This document shows, piece by piece, positions 18,348 through 25,879 of a DNA stretch of 59,216 nucleotides. The position numbers were made by a program, and so were the translations under genes. Origin of the DNA: CAYWMD01 sp964458575 (GTDB taxonomy: Bacteria > Verrucomicrobiota > Verrucomicrobiia > Limisphaerales > JADLHS01); assembly GCA_964458575.1 (NCBI GenBank), contig CAYWMD010000042.1, positions 1 through 59,216 on the forward strand, in the 5' to 3' direction. How positions within the stretch are numbered: the first letter of the stretch is position 1; each line of letters starts with the position of its first letter. The notes beneath the pieces were generated by a model. It saw only the letters and a program-made list of their open reading frames with translations, did not search any database and had not been told where the DNA came from.

Positions 18348-20138
18348 TCAGCGCTGTTCCTTCAACTCCGCCGCGGTGATCGGCTTGGCCGGCATCTGCC
18401 AGACCCAGTCGCCTTGGGTGATGTCCACGTTCGACACTTTATCCCCGGTTGATTTCTTCCAGCCAATTTCCCCGCCATCGTCCGCCTGGTTCCAGCCGAC
18501 AGAGTAAACGACGTAGCCGCCATCCGGCTTGAGACGGTAACGCAACGGCTTGCCGTCAATCACGTCGTTCGGGATGGCTTTGATGAAGGACGGCGACAGC
18601 GCATCCAGCGTTTCGGGAAGCTTGCCATTGGCCAGTCGGTAGCGCTCCAGCGCGCAGGCGACGCGAGCTGCGTCCACGAAACTCTGCGCCCGAGCGGATT
18701 TAATGATGGCTTTGGCCATCGCCGGCATGAGAACCCGTGCGTAAATGTTGTAGGGCCTCGGTCTGGCCAGTCTGCTTTCCATGGTCGCGTCGCTTTTCGC
18801 AGCCACAGTTACAAAGACGCGATGCGCGCTCTCCTCCACGACGGGAAAACAAAGTTCCTGGAACATGTCGGAAATGGTGAGCATGTTTTGGTAAAACCAA
18901 CCGCTCGGATACGGATTGAAACCTCGATCCGATCCGGACACGCCAACACCATCACCATAGTTCTCATACATCATCACATGACCCCAAAAGCCTTGTCGCC
19001 GCAGCCAATTCAGGCTGCTGGTGGAAAGCGCCCGCTCCCCGCGCATCGCCAGCTTGTATTCCGCCAGCAGGTCCACGGAGGCCAGATACTTTTCAATCTC
19101 CGCCAACTGCGCCTCGCTCCAGGCGTGGCGGATCAGCCCTTCGCGCAGGGTCTGGAGATTGATGGACAACGTGGCGATTCGCACCAAATGCGAGATCAGG
19201 ATGGGCTCCTGCCGGATGGAATCAGACAGCCGTAAGCCCAACTGCAGTTCATCAAACGCCGCCTGCGATTGCCGCAACTCCAGCAGCGCCACGGCCCGCA
19301 CGTGCGTGACCTGGCAAAGCCGTTTCACTGCTGCAAGGTGTGGCAACAGTATTTCCCACGCCGGCTGATAATCATACTCGACGGGGAAGCGCGCATACGA
19401 GCGGGTCGCAGCGGCTTCGCGCAACTCCTTCAGTTCCGGGTCGAATTTTCCGAGCGCAACCAGAATGTCCGCCGCTGGGGTTCCGGGTTCCGCGGGCTGA
19501 GGATAACTGTTGTGCCCGTCATAATACGCCTGGCACTCGGCCAGATCGGCAAACGTTCCTTTCTCCAGACTGCCAAGCGCGAGGCTATTGGTTTTGGGAT
19601 ACTGCTCAAGTTCCGCCGAGATGCCTTGCAACCGCGCCGTGCCATTGGTGTCATGCCACACGATTCCATTCGGCCCGTGGCTGAAATCCAAAAGCGGCTT
19701 GAGCAACGGGGTCAGGGCCAGATTTTGATCGTCGGGCACCGAAGGCGGCGCCAGTTGGGGAATCGTGAGTTTTTCCCCTTCAGCTTCCAACGCGCGTTTG
19801 TGAGTTTCCCAAGCGTGTTTGCCGCGCACGTTCTCCTCGAGATACGCCAGTGCAATCAAGGTTGCGACGCCTGCGACGCCCACCAGCAGCCAGCGCAGGT
19901 TGCGCCAACTACAGAAGCAGTGGACCAGCCCAATGCCCAGCCACGCCAGCAGCAGTCCGCCGCCGACCATGATTGAGGACACGATCAGCAACTCTAGGGG
20001 CTTCAGCTTGAAGTCGAACAGGACAACGTTAACAACCGCCGCGAGGACTACGAGGACCACGAAGAGTGCCAGCCAGGCAAGAAGTTTGCGTCGGCCTTTG
20101 AGCGGCGACATCCAGAGATTCTTGGGTTCTTCGTTCAT
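18348..20138 (-). CDS. Large membrane protein with pseudopilin-like C-terminus (ECF module A)
   Basis: The product has about 596 residues. Three TM helices lie near the N-terminus (LLAWLALFVVLVVLAAVV and two more), then a long helical, probably extracytoplasmic region, and a C-terminal segment ALERYRLANGKLPETLDALS that resembles the GspG-type pseudopilin core. The paralog at 22629-24563 shares EGEKLTIPQL-like and ERYRLA(N/H)G motifs and the ending YSVG. The start at 20138 is chosen because it follows the small partner gene directly; a longer frame would overlap it. Function unknown. Confidence 0.8.
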   Translation of the reverse strand: MNEEPKNLWMSPLKGRRKLLAWLALFVVLVVLAAVVNVVLFDFKLKPLELLIVSSIMVGGGLLLAWLGIGLVHCFCSWRNLRWLLVGVAGVATLIALAYLEENVRGKHAWETHKRALEAEGEKLTIPQLAPPSVPDDQNLALTPLLKPLLDFSHGPNGIVWHDTNGTARLQGISAELEQYPKTNSLALGSLEKGTFADLAECQAYYDGHNSYPQPAEPGTPAADILVALGKFDPELKELREAAATRSYARFPVEYDYQPAWEILLPHLAAVKRLCQVTHVRAVALLELRQSQAAFDELQLGLRLSDSIRQEPILISHLVRIATLSINLQTLREGLIRHAWSEAQLAEIEKYLASVDLLAEYKLAMRGERALSTSSLNWLRRQGFWGHVMMYENYGDGVGVSGSDRGFNPYPSGWFYQNMLTISDMFQELCFPVVEESAHRVFVTVAAKSDATMESRLARPRPYNIYARVLMPAMAKAIIKSARAQSFVDAARVACALERYRLANGKLPETLDALSPSFIKAIPNDVIDGKPLRYRLKPDGGYVVYSVGWNQADDGGEIGWKKSTGDKVSNVDITQGDWVWQMPAKPITAAELKEQR

Positions 20139-20145
20139 GATGAGT

Positions 20146-20571
20146 TCAAGCGTTGAGATGTTCGCCGTCGCGTTGGCTCCACGGTCGCGGCGGCAGGGCT
20201 TTGGGACGTTCGGTCGCACGCGGCGCGGTCCGATCCAGCAGTTCGGCCACCAATTGCTCTTGTTGCCTTAGCAGTCGCCGAATCTCCGGCGACAGGGGAG
20301 TCGCGCCAGCTTCGCGAACGGGTGACGGCTCGCGCGTCACGAAGCTCACCGCCAGAATCACGATCCAGATGGTCGCGAAGCCCGACCACGCGTAACGCGC
20401 GGGCAGCACCAGTTCGCGCCAGAGTTTGAACACGACAGCGATGGGCAGCGGCGAATCACGCCTCTTGGCTTCCTGTTCTCGCAGGCCGGCCACAACTGCG
20501 CGGCGGATTTGGTCCAGCGGGGTTTGGGCTTCTTGATGACGGCTCAACAAAATCTCACGCGGGGTTTTCAT
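20146..20571 (-). CDS. Small single-TM protein of ECF module A
   Basis: The 141-residue protein has a soluble N-terminus of about 55 residues, one TM helix (WSGFATIWIVILAVSFV) and an outer Arg/Pro-rich part. It sits between an ECF sigma factor and the large membrane protein. This is the size and layout of an anti-sigma factor, but no ZAS zinc motif (HxxxCxxC) is present, so the role is a guess. Confidence 0.72.
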   Translation of the reverse strand: MKTPREILLSRHQEAQTPLDQIRRAVVAGLREQEAKRRDSPLPIAVVFKLWRELVLPARYAWSGFATIWIVILAVSFVTREPSPVREAGATPLSPEIRRLLRQQEQLVAELLDRTAPRATERPKALPPRPWSQRDGEHLNA

Positions 20572-20585
20572 GCCTTCCTTTCAGC

Positions 20586-20702
20586 GCACGGAGCGCGAGT
20601 TGTCCCAACTCGCAGCGCACTGGCGGTTGGGGACTGTTCTGAGAATGTGCGGTCGGTTTGCGATCATACCTGCTGCGGCTTGGGACAAGCCGCGCTCCGT
20701 GC
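20586..20702. repeat. Palindromic element, GGCGCG...GCAGC family, copy 2
   Basis: Arms of 31 bases at 20586-20616 and 20672-20702 are near-perfect inverted copies of each other. Each carries GGAGCGCG, a GTTGTCCCAA core and GCAGC. They are related to the arms at 18210 and 25763. The element fills the space between the sigma factor and its partner gene in module A; module B has no such space. Confidence 0.85.
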
Positions 20703-20724
20703 CCTTGCGATAATGCCTTTCCAT

Positions 20725-21282
20725 TCATGGCTTGCTGCGATCCTCCAACAATTCCCGCAACGCCTTCTTCCCGTAGTGCAACCGTGATTTCACCGTGCCC
20801 ACGCTCACGCCGGTGACGCGCGCGATTTCTTCCAGCGAAAAATCCTCGATGAAATGCAGCAGCAACGCCGACCGTTGCGGCGGCGGCAGTTGATTCAGCG
20901 CCTGCATAAACTCAGCCTCCTGTTCTTCGCGGACGAGCAATTCGCGAGGGTTCTCGTCCACGCCAGCCAACCGCTCCGCGGATTCATCGTCCAGTGGTTC
21001 CTCCCGACCGCTCTTGCGCCAGTGCTGGACGCATTTCTGGTGCGCGATGCCGAAGAGCCAGCTTCCGAACCGGTCGTCATCGCGCAGCCCGCCAATGTGC
21101 CGGGCAGCGGCGATAAATGTCTCCTGGACGATGTCCAGGCTCGGCTGCTCGGCGCGGACCAGTTCGAAGACGTAGACATACAACGGCAATTGGTAACGCT
21201 GGAACAGGGCGTTCCACGCATCGGGCGACCCGGCCTTTGCCTCGGCCACCGGCAGATGTTCCCTGGAAGCCACAGCCAGCAT
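20725..21282 (-). CDS. ECF-type RNA polymerase sigma factor (module A)
   Basis: The 185-residue protein has region 2 (SLDIVQETFIAAARHIGGL) and region 4 with helix-turn-helix (LPPPQRSALLLHFIEDFSLE, VSVGTVKSRLHYG). No anti-sigma with a zinc motif lies next to it; the genes downstream are the single-TM and large membrane proteins. It starts 36 bases after the TPR-like gene at 21318, so the promoter lies inside that gene or they are cotranscribed. Confidence 0.92.
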   Translation of the reverse strand: MLAVASREHLPVAEAKAGSPDAWNALFQRYQLPLYVYVFELVRAEQPSLDIVQETFIAAARHIGGLRDDDRFGSWLFGIAHQKCVQHWRKSGREEPLDDESAERLAGVDENPRELLVREEQEAEFMQALNQLPPPQRSALLLHFIEDFSLEEIARVTGVSVGTVKSRLHYGKKALRELLEDRSKP

Positions 21283-21317
21283 TTACACTCAGAGGAATGT
21301 TTGAAGTGAAAAAAGGT

Positions 21318-22490
21318 TCAACGGATTTGCGAAGTTTGTTCCGCCGGCAGTTTGTTGTGAGTCCTTAACAGCCATTCCGCCGCGGTTGTCTCGCCAAAGA
21401 GTTTTATGCGATCACTGTAACTGATCACCTCTGATTCGGAGAGCGTCCGATAAAGATCGGTCACGCCCGCGAGTGTTTTGATGGATTTTTTCCGCTGGTT
21501 GAGTAGTTCGAGTCGGTCTTGGACCGTTTGCCCGGTGCCATCCAAGGCACGGGTCGGATCCATCGAGCCAAGTATTTTGCGCTCGATGGCAATGCCCACA
21601 AGCTCCTGAATCATCGTGAGCTGTCCGGGTTGATCCATGCGCTGTCCTAGACCCAAGCCAACCTGCTCCACAGCCACGGCGGAAGCTTCGTCGCCCGCCT
21701 GTCGGTAGAGTGCGGCCAGTTCGACCGTCTTGAAACCGGTCTGCTTCAACTCGGCCAGGTGAGGAAGCGGCAACTGTGCGGACGCCACCAATTTCGCTTG
21801 CGCTTCCGACCAACCTGCGGCGCGGTAGGCTTCCTCGGCGTCCTGAATGTAATCGAGCGAGTAATCCTGGAACTTCGACTTTTGGGCTGCGGCAGCGAGT
21901 TGTTCCGCGGCCTGGTCATTTCGCCCGGCCTTGAAGCAGTCCAACGCCAGGAGGTAATTCGGCAGCGCATTGTCGGGCGCGTTCTTCGCGAAGGTGTCCA
22001 ACAGTTGACGTCGCTCCGCCGAGGCCGGTTGGCTGGGGTCGTAAACCTTTGCGGAGGTATCCGCTGCCCGGCCATCGCCCAGGAAATACGCGAGGTAGTT
22101 CAGACGCGGGTCGTTGGGATTCTTTTCCAGCGCCTCGCGCAGAAAAGCGCGATCGCCCGTGGCGGCCAATGCGCCCATCAAACTCTCTTTACTGCGATTA
22201 TACTTCGCGAGGTAAGGCTCGAGTTCCTCCGCGCTTAAATGCGGAAAGTCGCCGTTCATGATTCGATCCCACAAATTTGTGCCCGTCGCCGCTTCAGCCG
22301 TGGATTCTGGACGCGGCGTTGGCGCCGGCAGGTGAGGCGATGACAGGTTGGGCTTGGACTGGCTTTGAGCAAGAACCTGCTCGACCGGATTCGACGACAC
22401 TGCTAGCTCTGGCCGATGCGGATTCGGGATGACGAAAACCCCCGCGACCACCAACACGGCACAAACAGTTACTACAATCTTCGCTCTCAT
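21318..22490 (-). CDS. Secreted or membrane-anchored TPR-like protein
   Basis: A signal-anchor helix (MRAKIVVTVCAVLVVAGVFV) is followed by a Pro/Ser-rich linker and helical repeats (DFPHLSAEELEPYLAKYNRS, NALPNYLLALDCFKAGRN). It lies between the two ECF modules, just upstream of the module A sigma gene on the same strand. The ATG at 22490 is preferred, since the longer frame adds a hydrophilic leader. No known family was recognised; its function may be tied to the modules. Confidence 0.78.
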   Translation of the reverse strand: MRAKIVVTVCAVLVVAGVFVIPNPHRPELAVSSNPVEQVLAQSQSKPNLSSPHLPAPTPRPESTAEAATGTNLWDRIMNGDFPHLSAEELEPYLAKYNRSKESLMGALAATGDRAFLREALEKNPNDPRLNYLAYFLGDGRAADTSAKVYDPSQPASAERRQLLDTFAKNAPDNALPNYLLALDCFKAGRNDQAAEQLAAAAQKSKFQDYSLDYIQDAEEAYRAAGWSEAQAKLVASAQLPLPHLAELKQTGFKTVELAALYRQAGDEASAVAVEQVGLGLGQRMDQPGQLTMIQELVGIAIERKILGSMDPTRALDGTGQTVQDRLELLNQRKKSIKTLAGVTDLYRTLSESEVISYSDRIKLFGETTAAEWLLRTHNKLPAEQTSQIR

Positions 22491-22609
22491 GATTCCCTCG
22501 TGCCCATACGAGGATTGGACAAAGCTAAAGAGAATTCGTGTTGAAGAAAAAGTGCCGGTCTTTGCCACCCGAGGAACGAGCCCAGCGGCGAACGTTGCAA
22601 AACGCGTGA

Positions 22610-22625
22610 CGGGTTTCGAAACCCG
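22610..22625. terminator. Perfect 16-base palindrome after the module B large gene
   Basis: CGGGTTTCGAAACCCG is a perfect palindrome starting a few bases past the stop codon of the minus-strand gene at 22629. It could form a short hairpin and stop transcription, but no run of T follows it in that direction, so it may equally be a repeat or binding site. Confidence 0.4.
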
Positions 22626-22628
22626 ATC

Positions 22629-24563
22629 TCAGAAAAACGACCCCACTTCGGTGCGGGTAGGCCCCGGCCAGGGCCAATCCTTGATCGGGTCGTTCTTCTT
22701 GGCCCGAAACACGCCGCCGTCGTCCTTGCCATCGTCGCCGACGCTGTAGAGCAGAAACCAGCCGTCGTTGGTGCGCTGATAGTGGAACGGCTTGCCACAC
22801 ATCGGGTCCATTAACGCCTTGGGCATGAACGCGGGCATCAGCGTGTCCAACGTTTCCGGGTAATTGCCATGCGCCAGGCGATAGCGTTCAAGCCCGCAAG
22901 CGATGATGGCCATGTAATTCATCGTCTGCACGCGGGCGGCCCTCGCTTCCGCTTTTCCCAGCGCGGGGAGCATCATCTTCGCCATAATGGTGAACGGGGA
23001 ATACGGTGTTGATGCGGTCGCTTCACCATCCGCCAGTTTCTCCGTGCGCGTGCCGAGCCCGAGGTAGCGTTCATTGTGTTCCCGGTCGGCTTCCCCCCTG
23101 GCCCGAGCCTTAAGACGGGCGGCAAATCCGCCTTCGGGCAGTCCGGCAACCGCTTCGCGCAGGTCCGTCAGCAACTCCGTATGGGCGCGCACAAGCGCCA
23201 CCTCATTCTGGCGCAACACTCCCAGCGGCAACACCAGCGCCGCGCGACGAAGACCGCCTGCGTTTTCTCCCGGAACACTGCGACCAGCAATCATTCCGTC
23301 CAAACCGACGATGCCGCACACGCGTTCACCCTCGAAACCATGAATCAGGCCCGAGAGATAATCCACGCGGCTCAACCGTTGCTGGAAAGTCGCCAGTTGC
23401 GCATCCGTCCAGCGATGTGCTGTCAATCCCTCCCAGAGCGTGGCGGTGGCCAGCGCGCCCTGTGCCATGCGCACCAACTGCGAGATCAAGAGCGGTTCTT
23501 CGCGCAGCAGTTCCGCCGCGTTCAGCGCGTTGGTCGCGTCGGCAAAAGCCGCTGCCATGTCGCCTGCCGCCAGATGTGCGGCGCAGCGCACCTTGAGATT
23601 CTGCTGAATCAACTTGAACATTGAGAGGTGTTCGAGCACCAAGCCGAACCCCTGCTCGAACTGAATCGGGAATTGTGCTCGGGGCCGCGCGGCGGCGGCG
23701 CACATTTCCGCCATCACCGCATCGCCCGTGGCCAAGCCCGCCAACACGTCGCGTGCAGCATTGCCCGGCGGCGGCAACTCGAGTGACTTTGCCCACGGCG
23801 GGTCGCTCGCGCTCGGCGTGACCGCCATTTGCCGGTATGCGGCAGACCACTCTTCCATGTTCTCGAAGCGCTTTGGCATCGGCGATGAAATTGGAGGTCG
23901 CTCGGGCAGGCGGTCGTAGGGCAGGAACAACGCCTGCCGGATGCGGCCAATGGCATTGGTGGCTTCCGGTCGCAACTGGTAACCGTTGGGGGCAAGATCA
24001 AAGAACGGCGCGAAGATCGGCGCCGCGCCGGCGTTTTGTTCGGCGGGAATCGCCGGCCCGAGCAATTCGGCCAGGGTCAATTTTTCACCTTGCGCCACGA
24101 GCCGCGCGCGTTCGCGTTTCCAGGCCCATTGCCCGTAAAGATTTTCCACCGTCAGCACCATCACCGCCGGCGTCAGCACCGCAAGCACCGCGTAATAGAC
24201 GAGGCCCAGCGCCCAGCGGACCATCCGATGCCGCGCGGGCGGAAGACCGACGGGCAGATCCGGGTTCTGGCACAACCTCATGGCGCGTTGATTCCAGCAC
24301 AGCGCCGTCAATCCCGACATCACGAGGCTCTGGCAGGCGGCAAAGAGACCCAGCAGCCACATCAGCCAGCCCATCGGTTGCCGGGCGACCAGCAGCGAAA
24401 TCACCAGGCCCAACAAGACTCCGAGCGCAGCCTTGATGGCCACCAGCACACACCACCGCGCGATTGACCAGCGCTCGTTGACCGCGGGCACGGCCTGTTT
24501 GCGGAAGCCGAGCCAGACCAGCTTGTTGTTGGCGAAGGCGAGGAGGAATCCGGGGAGGGTCAT
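22629..24563 (-). CDS. Large membrane protein with pseudopilin-like C-terminus (ECF module B)
   Basis: This 644-residue paralog of the gene at 18348-20138 has four TM helices in the first about 180 residues, then QGEKLTLAELLGPAIPAEQN matching the EGEKLTIPQL region of the module A protein, a long helical region, and the C-terminal segment ERYRLAHGNYPETLDTLMP with YSVGDDGKDDGG. The similarity of the ends to GspG-type pseudopilins is visible but no N-terminal prepilin peptide occurs. The gene follows the small partner by 15 bases. Function unknown. Confidence 0.8.
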   Translation of the reverse strand: MTLPGFLLAFANNKLVWLGFRKQAVPAVNERWSIARWCVLVAIKAALGVLLGLVISLLVARQPMGWLMWLLGLFAACQSLVMSGLTALCWNQRAMRLCQNPDLPVGLPPARHRMVRWALGLVYYAVLAVLTPAVMVLTVENLYGQWAWKRERARLVAQGEKLTLAELLGPAIPAEQNAGAAPIFAPFFDLAPNGYQLRPEATNAIGRIRQALFLPYDRLPERPPISSPMPKRFENMEEWSAAYRQMAVTPSASDPPWAKSLELPPPGNAARDVLAGLATGDAVMAEMCAAAARPRAQFPIQFEQGFGLVLEHLSMFKLIQQNLKVRCAAHLAAGDMAAAFADATNALNAAELLREEPLLISQLVRMAQGALATATLWEGLTAHRWTDAQLATFQQRLSRVDYLSGLIHGFEGERVCGIVGLDGMIAGRSVPGENAGGLRRAALVLPLGVLRQNEVALVRAHTELLTDLREAVAGLPEGGFAARLKARARGEADREHNERYLGLGTRTEKLADGEATASTPYSPFTIMAKMMLPALGKAEARAARVQTMNYMAIIACGLERYRLAHGNYPETLDTLMPAFMPKALMDPMCGKPFHYQRTNDGWFLLYSVGDDGKDDGGVFRAKKNDPIKDWPWPGPTRTEVGSFF

Positions 24564-24578
24564 AAGATTCTCCAGTGG

Positions 24579-25199
24579 TCAGACGACCGTGTCGAACGGA
24601 AAGGAACGGCTGCCATAACCAATTTCTGAAAAGCCCCTCACCCCGTCCCTCTCCCCATCCGATGGGGAGAGGGTGGCCGTAGGCCGGGTGAGGGGGCCAA
24701 CGCTTTCAAATCGGAGATCTGCTTTGGTAAACGCTCGAGGCAAGCGAATCGCGCCCGTATCAATCTCGCGCTGACGTTCGCTGCGCGGGCGGTGGGGCGC
24801 GGCTGGTTGAACGGGAATGGGTGTGGCCTTCGGCGCCGACTGCAGTTCGCTGCCCGGCGACAAGAGATCCGACGGTTGAAAATCGAGAGCGGCCAGCGCT
24901 TCCAAATTGGCCGACGGATGGCCCGGCACCGGCAGACTGACGAACGGGCCCGGCAGCGTCAGGTTCACGCCGACCAACACGATCCAGAGCGCCGCCAGCG
25001 CCGCCCACGCAAGCGGAAAACGACCAAACAGCAAACGCCAGCCCGCGAGCAATGCGGCATCGTCCTCGGAAACGGACGGCGCGGTTGCGTTGCGCCGGTG
25101 GCTTCTGGCCGCGGCCAGGATTTGTTCGCGCCAGGCCGGCGGAACTGGCCGCACCGACTGGCGGCGGAGGCGTTGTTCGAATGGATCGTGTTCGTTCAT
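24579..25199 (-). CDS. Small single-TM protein of ECF module B
   Basis: The product of about 206 residues has a soluble N-terminus (MNEHDPFEQRLRRQSVRPVP), one TM helix (LAWAALAALWIVLVGVNL) comparable with WSGFATIWIVILAVSFV of the module A partner, and a long tail. The start overlaps the sigma factor stop by four bases. The last about 40 residues (RPTATLSPSDGERDGVRG and beyond) are encoded by a common intergenic repeat, so the native protein was probably shorter. Confidence 0.75.
   Translation of the reverse strand: MNEHDPFEQRLRRQSVRPVPPAWREQILAAARSHRRNATAPSVSEDDAALLAGWRLLFGRFPLAWAALAALWIVLVGVNLTLPGPFVSLPVPGHPSANLEALAALDFQPSDLLSPGSELQSAPKATPIPVQPAAPHRPRSERQREIDTGAIRLPRAFTKADLRFESVGPLTRPTATLSPSDGERDGVRGFSEIGYGSRSFPFDTVV
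24634..24696. repeat. CCCTCACCC/GGGTGAGGG palindromic repeat
   Basis: The arms CCCCTCACCCC and GGGTGAGGGG enclose a second stem CTCTCCCCATC/GATGGGGAGAG. Repeats of this kind are widespread between genes of GC-rich bacteria. Here it lies within the frame of the module B small protein and encodes part of its C-terminal tail (LSPSDGERDGVRG). Confidence 0.85.
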
Positions 25200-25708
25200 T
25201 TGATTTCTTCGTAAAGCGGACGCAGGCGGCCGCGCAATTTGTCTAGCCCGTAGCGATAGCGGCTGGCGGCGGTGTTCAGCGGAATCTCCAGCGTGGCCGC
25301 GATTTGCTCGAAGGTCAGCCCTTCCCAAAGCTTCAGGTGAACGACGGCGCGCTGGTCGGGCGGCAGTTCTGCCAGCGCCTCGGCCAGCGCCCTGCGGAAG
25401 GACTCTTCATCCGGATCGTCCGTGCGGGCAAAGGCCGTGACGCATTCCGCGCCGAACAGTTCATGGTGCTTCTCCCGGGTGCCCCGACGGCGCATCAGAT
25501 CAATGGCCGCGTTGTGCGCAAGGCGGATGAGAAACGCGCGCTCCTCGCGCACGCCGTCGAGCAGGCCGGGCTGGCGGGCGAGCTTGACGAAAACCTCCTG
25601 AAGCACGTCGCGGGTATCGTCCTCGTTGCGCGTGAGGTTCAGGAGGAACGCGTACAAGGCTTGCGCGTGGTTGTCATACAACCCGGCGATGTCCAAGTCA
25701 GGCCTCAT
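25196..25708 (-). CDS. ECF-type RNA polymerase sigma factor (module B)
   Basis: This 170-residue protein has region 2 (EDDTRDVLQEVFVKLARQPG) and region 4 (LPPDQRAVVHLKLWEGLTFE, IPLNTAASRYRYGLDKLR). It overlaps the single-TM partner gene by four bases and starts the module B operon. AGGA lies five to six bases before the ATG. As in module A, the adjacent genes encode membrane proteins of unknown function. Confidence 0.92.
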   Translation of the reverse strand: MRPDLDIAGLYDNHAQALYAFLLNLTRNEDDTRDVLQEVFVKLARQPGLLDGVREERAFLIRLAHNAAIDLMRRRGTREKHHELFGAECVTAFARTDDPDEESFRRALAEALAELPPDQRAVVHLKLWEGLTFEQIAATLEIPLNTAASRYRYGLDKLRGRLRPLYEEIK

Positions 25709-25762
25709 CGTTCCTGCCCTAATGACGCGCCCGGAGAGGAAATTTGTCTAGCGCAGAATCGC

Positions 25763-25867
25763 GGCGCGCGGGCGTCCCGCCCGCAGCGGTTCGGTCATGT
25801 CGAAACCCTCGAAAATCCTGGCGTTTGCGGGTTAACCATGATGCTGCGACCGGGACGGTCGCGCGCC
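25763..25867. repeat. Palindromic element, GGCGCG...GCAGC family, copy 3
   Basis: The 25-base arms at 25763-25787 and 25843-25867 are inverted. Their core is GGCGTCCCGCC in one and ACCGTCCCGGT in the inverse reading of the other, framed by GGCGCGCG and GCAGC. The left arm differs from the lone arm at 42389-42413 by one base of 25. It occupies most of the space between two minus-strand genes. Confidence 0.85.
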
Positions 25868-25879
25868 GGAATCGTGCTT

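Noticed and set aside
24634..24696. Rho-independent terminator
   Set aside because: The stem-loop lies within the coding frame, has no T run, and has the form of a widespread repeat.
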